Positions 10,254-19,953 of a stretch of DNA of 64,000 bases are shown here, one piece after another (positions within the stretch are counted from its first letter, which is position 1; every line of letters starts with the position of its first letter). Position numbers and translations under genes: made by a program. The notes beneath the pieces are model-generated. The model had not been told where the DNA came from. It saw only the letters and a program-made list of their open reading frames with translations, and made no database searches. Location of the stretch: contig NZ_CP076061.1 of NCBI RefSeq assembly GCF_018729255.1, forward strand, positions 992,001 to 1,056,000, in the 5' to 3' direction. This DNA is from Cupriavidus sp. EM10 (lineage in GTDB: Bacteria; Pseudomonadota; Gammaproteobacteria; Burkholderiales; Burkholderiaceae).

Positions 10254-10450
10254 TTACGCTCCGTCCGTGTAGGGATCTCCTGGATCGGTGACGGATCGAT
10301 TTGCACTCGGCAAGTCAGCCGGTTGCGATAGTTGGTGAGCGACACCACCGTCCAGTCGAGTCTGATTAGGAGATAACTCCGTGGCGTTCACGCCTGGTAC
10401 GAGTGCGGAGAGTCCAACGAAGATTAGTCCGAGGGTGAAGATTTTTGCAC
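10254..10450 (-). pseudogene. small secreted protein ending in PYTDGA, one-base frameshift at its start
   Basis: The reading frame ends FTLGLIFVGLSALVPGVNA (a signal peptide) followed by a short polar tail that terminates in DPGDPYTDGA, stop at 10254. In this sequence the frame lacks a good start, but a GTG at 10450-10448 lies six bases after GGAGG, and adding one A in the A5 run (10446-10442) joins it to KIFTLGL. That gives a 65-residue precursor. The PYTDGA end matches the repeat unit of the secreted protein at 56058-56477. Function unknown. The start repair is an inference; the signal peptide and shared motif are seen directly. Confidence 0.55.
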
Positions 10451-10747
10451 AATGGCCTCCAGTGTTGCGTCGATTTAGCGGCTTACCCGCTGACTCAGTG
10501 TTGAGCGCTCGCGGGTACGCAAACAACAGGGCCCGGCCGACACACTGTCCGAGGCAACGAACAATACTTCGCATACGAATAACCTGAGTGCGCGGGAATC
10601 GCGTTTGTCTAACGGTGCCCACCTGCAATCCCAACGCACCGGTTGGTATCCGTACGAAGCTGCCAGGAATGCCGCAACAGCCGTTACTCAAATGGTCGGT
10701 CAGAAGACCGTGCCGCCCCCCGCTTGGCGGACGCCGATCTCAGCCGC

Positions 10748-11578
10748 CTACCGCCCTTTCAACGGCGAAGACTTCCTTCCGACGAAGGCACGTACTGCCT
10801 CGAAATGCTCCACGCTCATGGCGGACTTCACCATCCGAAGTGCCTCGCGATCCAGCGCTTCCTCGAACCCCAGGTCCAATGCATCGTCCAGATTCTCTTT
10901 CATCTGTCCGAAGACGGTAACAGGCCCATTCGCAAGTCCGCGAGCCATGGCAAAGGACACATCATGCAGTTGCTCATCGGGCACCACGCGATTGAAGAGC
11001 CCAAGCATCTCACAGCGTCCAGCGTCGACCCGTTCGGCCAGGAACATTAGCTCCCGAGCGCGACTGGTACCCACAAGGCGCGTCAGCAACCAGGCGATAC
11101 CGTAGTCGCCACTGAGCGCGATGCGGGCGTAGCCGGTGCTGATGAACGCCGATGCCGCGCCGATCCGCAGATCGCAGGCCAACGCAATTGACAATCCGGC
11201 TCCGGCCGCCGGACCAGGCAACGCGGCGATTGTTGGCTTGCGCAGCGCCACGATGGCGCCAGTCAGACGGCGTTGCTTGTCCTGCAGGTCCAGGACCCGC
11301 TCTTCCTGTGTGCGCTCACGCGACGTACTGGCGTCTCCCATCCCCTTGACGTCACCGCCGGCACAGAACGCTTTTCCGGCACCTGTGATCAGCACTGCGC
11401 CGACCTCCGGATCGTCCCCGCAGGTACGAATCATCGTCCGCAGCGCCGGCGTCAGCCTGTCGGACAGGGCATTTCTGGCCTGCGGCCGGTTAAGCGTAAT
11501 TACTGCGACGCGTTCACGGATTTCGCATTGCAGCTCTTCGGTGCCGGTATCCACCGGACGCGGTGATGTAGCGAGCAT
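10748..11578 (-). CDS. enoyl-CoA hydratase/isomerase (crotonase family)
   Basis: A 276-residue crotonase-fold enzyme. It has the entry motif LNRPQARNALS, the oxyanion-hole segment AGKAFCAGGDVKGMG (about residues 68-82) and GPAAGAGLSIALACDLRIG (about 125-143), and ISTGYARIALSGDYG where classical hydratases carry a Glu. SGDYG resembles PaaG-type isomerases, which use Asp, so isomerase or hydratase activity are both possible. ATG 11578. It starts a minus-strand catabolic block, but 130 bases separate it from the next gene upstream on the same strand. Confidence 0.88.
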   Translation of the reverse strand: MLATSPRPVDTGTEELQCEIRERVAVITLNRPQARNALSDRLTPALRTMIRTCGDDPEVGAVLITGAGKAFCAGGDVKGMGDASTSRERTQEERVLDLQDKQRRLTGAIVALRKPTIAALPGPAAGAGLSIALACDLRIGAASAFISTGYARIALSGDYGIAWLLTRLVGTSRARELMFLAERVDAGRCEMLGLFNRVVPDEQLHDVSFAMARGLANGPVTVFGQMKENLDDALDLGFEEALDREALRMVKSAMSVEHFEAVRAFVGRKSSPLKGR

Positions 11579-11708
11579 GGCTTGGCTCCAGTCAGGTTTT
11601 TCGGCATACAGGCGAGCAACGCTGTGTGGACGTCCCGGCAGATCGTCAGCCGAAGAACAATGCCCGGTGGATTCTGTTCGAACCCGGCGCGCCCGCCTCG
11701 CTACCAGG

Positions 11709-12710
11709 TTATTCGATGGCGATTCCCTTGTCGCGGATCACCTTGCCCCACTTTGCGTAGTCCTGCTGCATCCGCTGGCCCATCTGCGCTGGCGGCTGGT
11801 AGTTGGCGATCGCGCCGGCTTTTATCAGCTTGTCCTGAACATCCTTGTCAGCAAGGATCTTTCCAACTTCTGCAGTGATGCGGTCCACTACATCCTTGGG
11901 CGTGCCCTGCGGCGCCAGGAGACCACCCCAGGAAACCGCGTCGTAGCCCTTGAAACCCTGCTCGGCGATGGTCTTTACGCTTGGCAGCATGCTGACTCGC
12001 TGCGGCGAGCCAATAGCGATGGCCCGCAGCTTGCCAGCCTGGATGTGCGGAAGCGCTGCGACCAGATCGGCGTACATGATGGGAACCTGCCCGCCAATGG
12101 TGTCGCTGATCGCGGGAACGCCGCCCTTGTAGGGCACGTGCTGCATCTCGAAGCCGCCAAGTTCCTTCAGCAACTCCATACTGAGGTGTCCGAAGCTCCC
12201 CGCACCTGAACTGGTGTAGTTCAGCTTGCCTGGTTGGACCTTTGCCTGCGCGATCAGCGTGGGCAGGTCCGTCACATTGGGCAACAGCCTGGGATTGACC
12301 ACCAGCACGATGGGTAGATCGTAGACTGTGGCAATTGGCGCGAAGTCCTTGAGAGATTCATATCCCGGCTTCTTGTACAGGTGTGGCGCCAGCAGTGTCG
12401 GCGTGGCAAGCATCATGAGCGTATAGCCATCGGGCGGGCTCTTTGCCACCTGTGCTGCAGCAATCGAACCCGATGCGCCGGCCCGGTTCTCCACCACCAC
12501 GGGTTGCTTCAGCCGCTCTGCCAGCTTTTGCCCCACGATGCGCGACACCGTATCGGTCGGGCCACCGGGCGGCCATGGCACGACAAGCCGGATCGGCTTG
12601 TTTGGCCACGCTTGAGCCAACGCACCGCCAGCCATCAGCGGCGCTGCAATCAGCGCCACGATGGCACGACGAAGGGAATGTACGATACGGCCGTAGTCTG
12701 TAGTGCCCAC
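11709..12710 (-). CDS. Bug-family periplasmic solute-binding protein (tripartite tricarboxylate transporter receptor type)
   Basis: A 333-residue protein with an N-terminal signal sequence (RRAIVALIAAPLMAGGALAQ) and the Bug signature WPNKPIRLVVPWPPGGPTDTVSRI followed by NRAGASGSIAA. These receptors bind carboxylates in the periplasm. No TctA/TctB membrane genes are in the window, so it is an orphan receptor, as is usual in Burkholderiaceae. GTG 12710 with GGAG eight bases upstream. Placement between a crotonase and a CoA-transferase suggests it binds the acid degraded by this cluster. Confidence 0.9.
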   Translation of the reverse strand: MGTTDYGRIVHSLRRAIVALIAAPLMAGGALAQAWPNKPIRLVVPWPPGGPTDTVSRIVGQKLAERLKQPVVVENRAGASGSIAAAQVAKSPPDGYTLMMLATPTLLAPHLYKKPGYESLKDFAPIATVYDLPIVLVVNPRLLPNVTDLPTLIAQAKVQPGKLNYTSSGAGSFGHLSMELLKELGGFEMQHVPYKGGVPAISDTIGGQVPIMYADLVAALPHIQAGKLRAIAIGSPQRVSMLPSVKTIAEQGFKGYDAVSWGGLLAPQGTPKDVVDRITAEVGKILADKDVQDKLIKAGAIANYQPPAQMGQRMQQDYAKWGKVIRDKGIAIE

Positions 12711-12804
12711 GTCTGCGACTCCAAAGTTAGATGGTGCAAGGCCGCGTCCCCTGCCGGACGGCGATCTGCGGATATGCCGCGAGGTTGCGCACGCTGCGCA
12801 ATGC

Positions 12805-14052
12805 CTAGCGCTTCTTCGATACCTCGGGCAGCGTCAGCACGCCGCGCGCCTGCAGCTCTTGCAGTTGTGCATCGCTCATCAGAAGCAAGCTTTGTAATAC
12901 CTCGCGCGTGCCCTCGCCGAGCGTGGGTGGTGCGTTGCGGATGGGCAGGCGCTGGCCGTCGAGGCGGTATGGCGGCGCGAACACGTGCGTGGTACCCGCC
13001 ACGGGATGAGGCGTCTCGTGCAGCAAGCCGCTCTCGCGCGTCCGCTCGCTGGTCAAGGCCTCGTGCAGGCCCGCCACCCTGCCACAAGGGATACCGCAGG
13101 CGGTCATACGCTCCAGCAACAGCTCGCGCGGGAACGTTCGGACCAGGCCAACGATCAATGGAGTCAGCTCCACGCGGTTCGTGGCGCGCGCCACGTTGGT
13201 GGCAAAACGCGGGTCCTCGACGATATCCGGACGATCGATGACTTGGCGGCAGAATTTTTCGAACTGGTTGTTGTTGCCCACGGCGATGATCAGCGGACCG
13301 TCGGCGGATTCGAACATGCCATACGGGACGATCGACGGATGGGCGTTGCCATAGCGTGCCGGATCGTGGCCCAGCAGCATGGCATCCAGGCCGTAGTAGC
13401 CGGTGACCATCACCCCGCAGTCGTACAGCGCCATCTCGATAAGCTGGCCGTTGCCCTTGCGCTCTCGACGAAACAACGCGGCCAGCACCGCCTGCGCGGC
13501 ATACATCCCGGTCATCAGGTCCACCACCGCCACACCAAATTTCAGTGGCGGGGTGTTGGCTTCGCCATTGAGCGCCATGAGCCCGGCCTCGCCCTGGATC
13601 ACCAGGTCGTACCCGGGGCGCGTGGCCTCTGAACCGCCGGAGTTGTAGCCGGAGACCGCGCAGTAGATCAAGTCCCGCTTGATGGTCTTGAGCTGTCTAT
13701 AGCCCAGGCCCAGCTTCTCGGCTCCGCCAGTCTTGAAATTGTGAATAACCACGTCGACCTGCGGCAGCAGGTCGTAGACGATCTGCTTGCCTTCCTTGCT
13801 CTGCAGATCTAGTGTGATCGACCGCTTATTGCGGTTCATGCTGTTGAAGTAGGTCGTCTCGGTCTCGCCGATACGCATGCCCCAGTCGCGCGTGTCGTCG
13901 CCGCGGCCAGGGTGTTCTACCTTGACAACTTCGGCACCGAAATCAGCCAGAACCTGACCGCACAGCGGCCCCGCGAATACGCGTGACAGATCGAGCACGC
14001 GCACGCCGGCCAGAGGAAAATCGTTTCCCTCGGATTGTTCAGTTCCTTGCAC
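12805..14052 (-). CDS. CaiB/BaiF family III CoA-transferase
   Basis: About 415 residues with the family opening LAGVRVLDLSRVFAGPLCGQ, NRNKRSITLDL, VDVVIHNF and the catalytic Asp in VVDLMTGMYAAQA (about residue 170). These enzymes transfer CoA between carboxylic acids through aspartyl-anhydride intermediates. The frame is open further upstream, but GTG 14052 follows GGAG at seven bases and sits just before the conserved domain, so I chose it. It probably activates a substrate acid or recycles CoA in the surrounding pathway; the CoA donor is unknown. A 94-base gap separates it from the Bug gene downstream on the same strand. Confidence 0.9.
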   Translation of the reverse strand: MQGTEQSEGNDFPLAGVRVLDLSRVFAGPLCGQVLADFGAEVVKVEHPGRGDDTRDWGMRIGETETTYFNSMNRNKRSITLDLQSKEGKQIVYDLLPQVDVVIHNFKTGGAEKLGLGYRQLKTIKRDLIYCAVSGYNSGGSEATRPGYDLVIQGEAGLMALNGEANTPPLKFGVAVVDLMTGMYAAQAVLAALFRRERKGNGQLIEMALYDCGVMVTGYYGLDAMLLGHDPARYGNAHPSIVPYGMFESADGPLIIAVGNNNQFEKFCRQVIDRPDIVEDPRFATNVARATNRVELTPLIVGLVRTFPRELLLERMTACGIPCGRVAGLHEALTSERTRESGLLHETPHPVAGTTHVFAPPYRLDGQRLPIRNAPPTLGEGTREVLQSLLLMSDAQLQELQARGVLTLPEVSKKR

Positions 14053-14196
14053 TCTTTGTCTCCGTGTTCTATGCCGGGCCTTTGGCGCGACCTTACCTCC
14101 ATCCGGCCGACAGTGCATTGGGTACTGCAAGGAAACCGTGCCACACACCTGCATCAACGGATGCAGATGTGCGGTGTAGGCAGCCCGGTGCGCCTG

Positions 14197-16299
14197 CTAA
14201 TTCAGACTGGAAAAGTCCTTGCCTTCCGCCACCAGCTTTTCCAACAGCGGCGCCGGCTTCCAGAAGAGCGGATCGTCCAGCGCGAAGGTACGAATGTCCT
14301 CCAGGATCTTCGGCAGACCAACCATGTCCGCATACTTCATGGGCCCGCCGCGGTAGCGCGGAAACCCGTAGCCGGACAAGAATGTGACATCGACGTCCAA
14401 CGGACGCAGGGCGATACCTTCCTCCACCACCTTGGCGCCTTCATTGACCATCGCGGCCATGTAGCGACGCATGATCTCTTCAGCGGTGAACTGGCGCGGC
14501 ACGATGCCCTTCTTTTGCCGCTCGGCATCGACGATCGCCAATACTTCCGGGGAGGGCTGACCTACCCGTGCGCCCTGTGGATACAGGTAAAAGCCTCGGC
14601 CTGACTTCTGGCCAAACCACCCACGTTCGCAGATGCGATCCGCCACTTCAACATAGCGCGCTTTGGGATCACGCGTGGCTGCGCGGCGCTTGCGTGTCGC
14701 CCAGCCGATATCGCCACCTGCCAGGTCCGTCACCTGATACGGCCCCATCGGATAACCGAAGCCGCGCACGGCCGCGTCGATCTCGTAGGGGCTGGCGCCG
14801 TCCTCCATGATGTAGTCGGCGGCCTGCTTGTAGATGGCAAGGATGCGATTCCCGATAAAGCCGTCGCAAACGCCCGCCCGCACCGGGATCTTCTTCATCC
14901 GCTTGGCGAGCTCGAAGGCCGTCACTACCACGTCTGGGCTGACCTGCGCGGGCACGACGATTTCCAGCAGCTTCATGATGTTGGCCGGGCTGAAGAAGTG
15001 GAGGCCAACCACATCCTGCGGCCGTGAGATGCTGGCCGCTATTGCATCGATGTCGAGATAGGACGTGTTGGTAGCCAGCACGGCGCCCTGCTTGCAGACG
15101 CGATCGAGTTGCTCGAACACCGCCTTCTTGACTTCGATGTCCTCGAATACCGCCTCGATCACCAGATCCACGTCGGCGATGTCTTCATATGCCGTGCTGG
15201 GCGTAAAGCGCGCCATGACGCTCGCCTTGTCCGCTTCGCTCAACCGGCCCTTGGCGATCAGACCATCGTAGACCTTCTCCACGTTGGCCTGTCCCCGTGC
15301 GATAGACTCGGCGTCACGTTCGATCATCACCACCGGCAGACCGGCATCCAGGGCCGCCACGGCAATGCCCGCGCCCATGGTGCCGCCGCCGATCACGGCG
15401 ATGTGTGCCAGCGGACGCGGCGCGGCGCCCTGCGCCTCCGGCACCTTGGCAGTCTCGCGCTCGGCAAAGAAGGCATGCACCAGTCCTTCACGCTGGGGGC
15501 TGTTCAGACATTCGATGAACAGGGCACGCTCCCTTGACAGGCCCTCCTCGAATGACAGCTCGACAGCCGCGCGCACGCATTCGACGATCTTCTGCGGCGA
15601 GAAGAGGCCTCGGCTCCGGGTGGCGATATCCGCCTGCAGCAAATCAAGTTCTGCCAACACAGCTAACTTGTCGGCAATGACCAGGTCGCGCGTGCGGCGC
15701 ACCGGCGTGCTTTGCGAGAGCAATTCGTTCACATAGGCCAGGCCGGCACTCACGGGATCGTCGCCTTGCGCCAGCCGGTCCACCAGACCGGTAGCCTGCG
15801 CCGCCTTGGCCGACAGATGCTTGCCGCCAAGCATCAACTCGGCGGCTGCCTTCACGCCCATCAGGCGCGGCGCGCGCTGCGTGCCGCCAGCGCCGGGCAA
15901 AAGGCCCAGGTTGACTTCGGGCAAGCCAAGTTTGGCAGCGGGCAAGGCAAGACGGTAATGCGCCGACATGGCGACTTCCAGACCACCTCCAAGCGCCGGG
16001 CCGTGGATGGCTGCCACCACCAGCTTGCCACTGGATTCGATCTGGTTGCATACCTCGGGCAGCGACGGAGGCACCGGTGGCTTGCCGAACTCACGGATGT
16101 CGGCGCCGGCAATGAAGGCCTTGCCTTCGCCCACAATCAGCACGGCCCGCACGGCGTCGTCCGCATTCGCTTTCTCGATTGCCTGCTGCAGGCCCTGACG
16201 CACGCGCATGCCCAACGCATTCACCGGTGGATTGCAGATGCTGATGACCTCTATGCCATCCTGCCGGACTGTACGAATGACGGGAGCTTCATTTGGCAT
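14197..16299 (-). CDS. fused enoyl-CoA hydratase / 3-hydroxyacyl-CoA dehydrogenase (FadB/FadJ-like)
   Basis: A 700-residue multifunctional beta-oxidation enzyme. The N-terminal crotonase domain (1-270) has GEGKAFIAGADIREF, HGPALGGGLEVAMS and LPEVNLGLLPGAGGTQ with its Glu. The NAD-binding domain starts at VIGGGTMGAGIA (about 302), with ATNTSYLDI and the catalytic-His motif GLHFFSPANIMKLLEIV (about 430). The C-terminal 3HCDH domains follow (GFIGNRI, GYPMGPYQ and ALRPLDVDVTFLSGYGFPRYRGGP). It performs hydration and NAD-dependent oxidation of the acyl-CoA. ATG 16299 with GGAGA seven bases upstream. Confidence 0.93.
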   Translation of the reverse strand: MPNEAPVIRTVRQDGIEVISICNPPVNALGMRVRQGLQQAIEKANADDAVRAVLIVGEGKAFIAGADIREFGKPPVPPSLPEVCNQIESSGKLVVAAIHGPALGGGLEVAMSAHYRLALPAAKLGLPEVNLGLLPGAGGTQRAPRLMGVKAAAELMLGGKHLSAKAAQATGLVDRLAQGDDPVSAGLAYVNELLSQSTPVRRTRDLVIADKLAVLAELDLLQADIATRSRGLFSPQKIVECVRAAVELSFEEGLSRERALFIECLNSPQREGLVHAFFAERETAKVPEAQGAAPRPLAHIAVIGGGTMGAGIAVAALDAGLPVVMIERDAESIARGQANVEKVYDGLIAKGRLSEADKASVMARFTPSTAYEDIADVDLVIEAVFEDIEVKKAVFEQLDRVCKQGAVLATNTSYLDIDAIAASISRPQDVVGLHFFSPANIMKLLEIVVPAQVSPDVVVTAFELAKRMKKIPVRAGVCDGFIGNRILAIYKQAADYIMEDGASPYEIDAAVRGFGYPMGPYQVTDLAGGDIGWATRKRRAATRDPKARYVEVADRICERGWFGQKSGRGFYLYPQGARVGQPSPEVLAIVDAERQKKGIVPRQFTAEEIMRRYMAAMVNEGAKVVEEGIALRPLDVDVTFLSGYGFPRYRGGPMKYADMVGLPKILEDIRTFALDDPLFWKPAPLLEKLVAEGKDFSSLN

Positions 16300-16654
16300 G
16301 GCGTTGTCTCCGAAGATATTTAGCTGGGCATTCTTGCCTCGATAAATTGACTACGCAATCCCAGCGATCATTGACAAACTGTCAAAGTCAATTTGACGCT
16401 GATATCCCACGTAACGACCCCGACGCTCAGCCGCATGCGCAACGCACATTTCAGGATCGCGAAGACCGAGATCTGATTGGCGTGGCGCTCAAAATCTGCG
16501 GGACACGGCGCCTTGGTCGGCACGAAGGTCGCCCAACTCAATCACTCGTTCCGGGCAAGCCCCGCATGGCATTGATGGAGGTGGAGGCAATCGGCAGGAA
16601 CTGGGGGTTCCTGTGAAGCGGGCGTCCGGCGGACGTCCGCTTCTCGGGGACAAG
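16300..16654. other. 355-bp intergenic region upstream of the fadB-like gene
   Basis: It lies between the start of the fadB-like gene and the end of the iclR gene, both on the minus strand. The only clear element is the dyad at 16371-16385. No gene with a recognisable product is seen. Confidence 0.45.
16371..16385. promoter_or_regulatory. dyad TTGACA-AAC-TGTCAA, candidate operator or promoter element
   Basis: A perfect six-base inverted repeat with a three-base centre, about 72 bases before the fadB-like start codon. A further TCAATTTGAC follows at once. TTGACA could also serve as a -35 box on either strand. The bound factor is unknown; the adjacent IclR protein is a candidate. Confidence 0.4.
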
Positions 16655-17530
16655 TTACTTCGCGCTCGGACCTATGGGTGCCGACGACTGGCAGAGACTT
16701 TGCAGGATCTGCTGTACCGTTTGCAGCAGTCTGGGCCGAAGCTCCTCGTGCAAGCGGGAAAGCGGGAAGTAGCTAGCCGCGCCGGCAAGACTGATCCCCA
16801 TGACCGGCAAGCCGCGGCCCGGAAGGAAAGGCACCGCGATGCCGTGCACTTCCTTCACCCACCCTCCCGCTGACGTCACGCAACCCGTGGACTGATATTC
16901 GGTCACGGATTCCTGGATGCCCCGCTCAACAACTGGCCAGGTCATCTCATCAAGTTCCTTGATCCGTTCCATCAGATCGGCGCGTTCAGCCGGCGTTGCA
17001 GCCGCGAGCAACGCCCGTCCCGCAGCGCTTGTTCCCAAGGGAATCCGGGAGCCCACATCAAGGTTGAGCGTGACGATCGACGTGCTACGGCAGCATTCGA
17101 GATACAGGGCCGAGAGCCGGTCACGCGTCACCAGCGCCACGACCGAGCCGGTTTCCGCAGCCAATTGCTGCATGTACGGCCGGGCTACCTGTCGAACATC
17201 CAGGTTGGCGAGCATGGAACTACCGAGTGCGCCGGTCGCCGTACCGAGTCGATACTTGCCCGTTTCAGGCACAAGATGCAGATAGCCCAGCTTCGTCAGG
17301 GTATATGTCAGGCGAGTAATGGTTGACTTCGGCAGGCCACAGCGCTCGGCAATCTCATGATTGGCGAGGAAGCTGTCGCCTGTGCGGAAGCAACTCAAAA
17401 CTTCCAGCCCACGGGCCAGGGCTGTGACAAAGTGCCTGTCCTGATTTTCACCGGACAATGATTCCTCTTCGAGTTCTTCAGCCATTGCAGGTGGCGGCTG
17501 CTTTGGATCCTTCTGGAGTGATTTCGGCAT
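16655..17530 (-). CDS. IclR-family transcriptional regulator
   Basis: About 291 residues from ATG 17530. The N-terminal winged helix (LARGLEVLSCFRTGDSFLANHEIAERCGLPKSTITRLTYTL, in segments) is typical of IclR, and the effector domain follows with SRIPLGTSAAGRALLAA and AVPFLPGRG. IclR proteins bind small aromatic or aliphatic acids. The start is uncertain: an upstream GTG at 17587 and an ATG at 17485 are alternatives, none with a strong ribosome-binding site. The gene overlaps the end of the GST gene by about 53 bases, so it is translated with the ligase-GST operon. It likely controls the catabolic cluster. Confidence 0.88.
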   Translation of the reverse strand: MPKSLQKDPKQPPPAMAEELEEESLSGENQDRHFVTALARGLEVLSCFRTGDSFLANHEIAERCGLPKSTITRLTYTLTKLGYLHLVPETGKYRLGTATGALGSSMLANLDVRQVARPYMQQLAAETGSVVALVTRDRLSALYLECCRSTSIVTLNLDVGSRIPLGTSAAGRALLAAATPAERADLMERIKELDEMTWPVVERGIQESVTEYQSTGCVTSAGGWVKEVHGIAVPFLPGRGLPVMGISLAGAASYFPLSRLHEELRPRLLQTVQQILQSLCQSSAPIGPSAK

Positions 17531-18248
17531 CGTGTTGATTGTCTTTTCGACCAGTTCCCCCCGGCGGTTCCGCGGACGATAGCACACTCGCGCGAGCCTC
17601 GGACTCCCGCTCCTCAGCGGTGGACTTTTCGGCCATCGATTCGACCAACAGTGCCCGCTGATATCCCGGCCGGGCTCTCAGTCTTGCGAGGTAACGCGTG
17701 ACGGCCTCCGGAAATTCGTCCTGCAGGCCATTCATGGCGGCGAACTGCACTGCATAGCCGACCGAGATATCCGCTGCGGTGAATCGGTCGCCGCAGATGT
17801 ACTCGTCCTCGGAGACGATCGCATCCACTGCCCGCAGACGACCGAGGAAGAACCGCCTGTAGTCCTCGGCGGCCTGGGGCAACTTGCGTGCCTCGGGTTC
17901 AAGACGCGAGTAACGCATGTAGATCGCGATGGGAAACGTTAGCGTCGCCTCTCCAAAACTCAGGAAATTCAGGTATCGACCGTACACGGCCTCGTCCGGG
18001 CGCACACTGAGACGCCCGGCACCATGGACCTCCGCAACGTATTGGCAGATGGCGCTAGACTCGGTCATCTTGACGGCGCCATCGATCATGCAGGGAACCG
18101 TTCCGAGCGGGTTGATGGCCAAATAGGATTTGGCCAGGACCCTAGGCGGGAAAGGAAGCAACTTGAGCGAATATGGAAGCTGCAATTCCTCGAGCATCCA
18201 TAGCGGCCGGAACGAGCGCGATCTCGCGCAATGGTAGAGCTCAATCAT
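17478..18248 (-). CDS. glutathione S-transferase family protein
   Basis: A 256-residue protein with an N-terminal thioredoxin-fold GST domain (MIELYHCARSRSFRPLW, NPLGTVPCMIDG and TESSAICQYVAE) and an all-helical C-terminal domain ending in RARPGYQRAL. The family usually ends near residue 210; here about 45 polar residues follow and overlap the start of iclR, perhaps because a nearby stop is lost or the sequence has an indel. ATG 18248 lies inside the end of the ligase gene, whose GAGGGAG serves as ribosome-binding site. A role in glutathione-dependent ring opening or isomerisation in the pathway is possible. Confidence 0.85.
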   Translation of the reverse strand: MIELYHCARSRSFRPLWMLEELQLPYSLKLLPFPPRVLAKSYLAINPLGTVPCMIDGAVKMTESSAICQYVAEVHGAGRLSVRPDEAVYGRYLNFLSFGEATLTFPIAIYMRYSRLEPEARKLPQAAEDYRRFFLGRLRAVDAIVSEDEYICGDRFTAADISVGYAVQFAAMNGLQDEFPEAVTRYLARLRARPGYQRALLVESMAEKSTAEERESEARASVLSSAEPPGGTGRKDNQHDAEITPEGSKAAATCNG

Positions 18249-18256
18249 CGTTCAAC

Positions 18257-19900
18257 TCACTCCCTCTCGAACGCGGAACGCGGTGTTCCTTGCGCCGACT
18301 GGCTGTGGTTGCCCACCGAAGCCCACTCGCGCAGCGTCGCCTTCGCCAGCTTGCCGATGCCGATTCGCGGCAGCTTTGCCACCACATGGATTTCCGCCGG
18401 AATCTTGAACCGCGCGAGATTGCGCTTGCAGTGCTCAAGGACTGTTTCCTGCAACGCCTCGACCTGTTGCGCTGACAGGTCCGACGCATGGCCGACAAAG
18501 GCGATCACCGTCTCCCCTTGCATGTCACACGGTTTGCCAACCACCGCCGCTTCCCGGACGCCCAACACTTTCAGGATGGTGGCCTCCACTTCCGCAGCCG
18601 AGACGTTTTCGCCGCGAACCTTGATGACGTCCTTGACCCGATCGGTGAAGGCGTACCAGCCATCCTCGTGCAGGCGCACGCGATCGCCGGTCTGCAGATA
18701 GCCCTCGTCGTCGAATGCTGCCTCCGTGGCCGCGCTGTCGCCATCGTATTCGCTGAAGACCGACAGTCCACGCCGCCCCCTGACCATCAAATGGCCGGCC
18801 TCCCCTGGGCTGACCTGCCGTCCATCGTCGTCCACCACCTTTACGTCGTAATACAGGCTGGGGCGTCCAATCCCTCCGGTGAGATGACCTTGTTCCGGGT
18901 TCGACACCACGACCTGGGTCAGCACCTCCGTCATCCCCCACCCCGCGACCATGCCTACCTTGTAATGCGCTGCGGCAGCGTGGTCGTGCGTGGAAGTGAC
19001 CCAGCGACGGAACGCATGGGGCGGCACCGGTTCGCTGCGCAATGCCGCAAGGGTAAAGTGAACATGCGAGCCAACCGTTGCGTTATGTTTCATGACCACC
19101 GGCCAGTACCGGCTGCGCGAAAAACCCGGTTGCAGGACGATCGTCCCGCCCGCCCACATGGTCGAGAAGAAGCACCAGGAAAGTCCGACCACATGAAACA
19201 ACGGGAGGAACAATACATGCGTATCGTCCTCCCGAATGTCCTGCTGGCGCGCATTCACTTCCGCCGCCCACAGCACGTTGGCGTGGGTCCACACGACACC
19301 CTTGGCGCGCGAGGTCGAGCCCGTTGTGAACATCACTGACGCAGGTGCCGACGGATCTGCCGGACGCTGCGCCAGCGCGTCGCCCAGCAGCGCGGAGAAA
19401 GGCACCATCGTTGCGACAATCTGCTCCCGAGTTGCATCCACCGACGCGTCGTCTACAACGGCAACCCAAGACAGGCCTGGGCAATGTGTTGCGAACAGCT
19501 GGGCGAACTTTGACTGCGTCACGGCGCACACCGCTCCAGTGGCCTGTGCGAAGTATTCCAGTTCCGGCCCCGCCGAGAGCGGATTCGTGGCCACACATAC
19601 TGCCCCGGCCCACGCGCATGCAAAGCGCATGAGAATCGTCTCCGGACAGTTTTCCATATGCACGATGACGCGATCACCGGGCTTGACGCCACGTTGTGCA
19701 AGACCGCCCGCGAGCCTGCGGATCGTGTGCAGGAATCCGAGATAGGTATAGGTGCGCGAAGCCCCTTCGAACGGCTCCCAGACCAGGAACGGATGCTCAC
19801 CCCGTCGGCGCGCCAGCTCCACGATCCAGCTGGCGATGTCATAGCCGTGACAGGGATTCGCCACGTCCGTCACTGCATGGTTGATGGTCGTTGGTGCCAT
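18257..19900 (-). CDS. AMP-dependent acyl-CoA synthetase / ligase
   Basis: A 547-residue ANL-superfamily enzyme that activates a carboxylic acid as acyl-AMP and then acyl-CoA. It has the phosphate-binding loop MFTTGSTSRAKGVVWTHAN (about residues 190-208), the A5-type motif GWGMTE, the hinge GYLQTGDRVRLHEDGWYAFTDRVKD and the catalytic lysine in GIGKLAK near the C-terminus. ATG 19900 has GGAGA upstream. It heads the minus-strand set ligase-GST-iclR and is divergent from the thiolase gene. The acid substrate is unknown; a second ligase is at 25325. Confidence 0.92.
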   Translation of the reverse strand: MAPTTINHAVTDVANPCHGYDIASWIVELARRRGEHPFLVWEPFEGASRTYTYLGFLHTIRRLAGGLAQRGVKPGDRVIVHMENCPETILMRFACAWAGAVCVATNPLSAGPELEYFAQATGAVCAVTQSKFAQLFATHCPGLSWVAVVDDASVDATREQIVATMVPFSALLGDALAQRPADPSAPASVMFTTGSTSRAKGVVWTHANVLWAAEVNARQQDIREDDTHVLFLPLFHVVGLSWCFFSTMWAGGTIVLQPGFSRSRYWPVVMKHNATVGSHVHFTLAALRSEPVPPHAFRRWVTSTHDHAAAAHYKVGMVAGWGMTEVLTQVVVSNPEQGHLTGGIGRPSLYYDVKVVDDDGRQVSPGEAGHLMVRGRRGLSVFSEYDGDSAATEAAFDDEGYLQTGDRVRLHEDGWYAFTDRVKDVIKVRGENVSAAEVEATILKVLGVREAAVVGKPCDMQGETVIAFVGHASDLSAQQVEALQETVLEHCKRNLARFKIPAEIHVVAKLPRIGIGKLAKATLREWASVGNHSQSAQGTPRSAFERE

Positions 19901-19953
19901 GTATGTCTCCTCGCGCGCCCGGCCTCAGAGATGGACCAGTGGCATCTGTGGTT

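Noticed and set aside
10457..10747. Coding frames on both strands between the small secreted gene and the crotonase
   Set aside because: No conserved domain, ribosome-binding site or codon bias; treated as intergenic.
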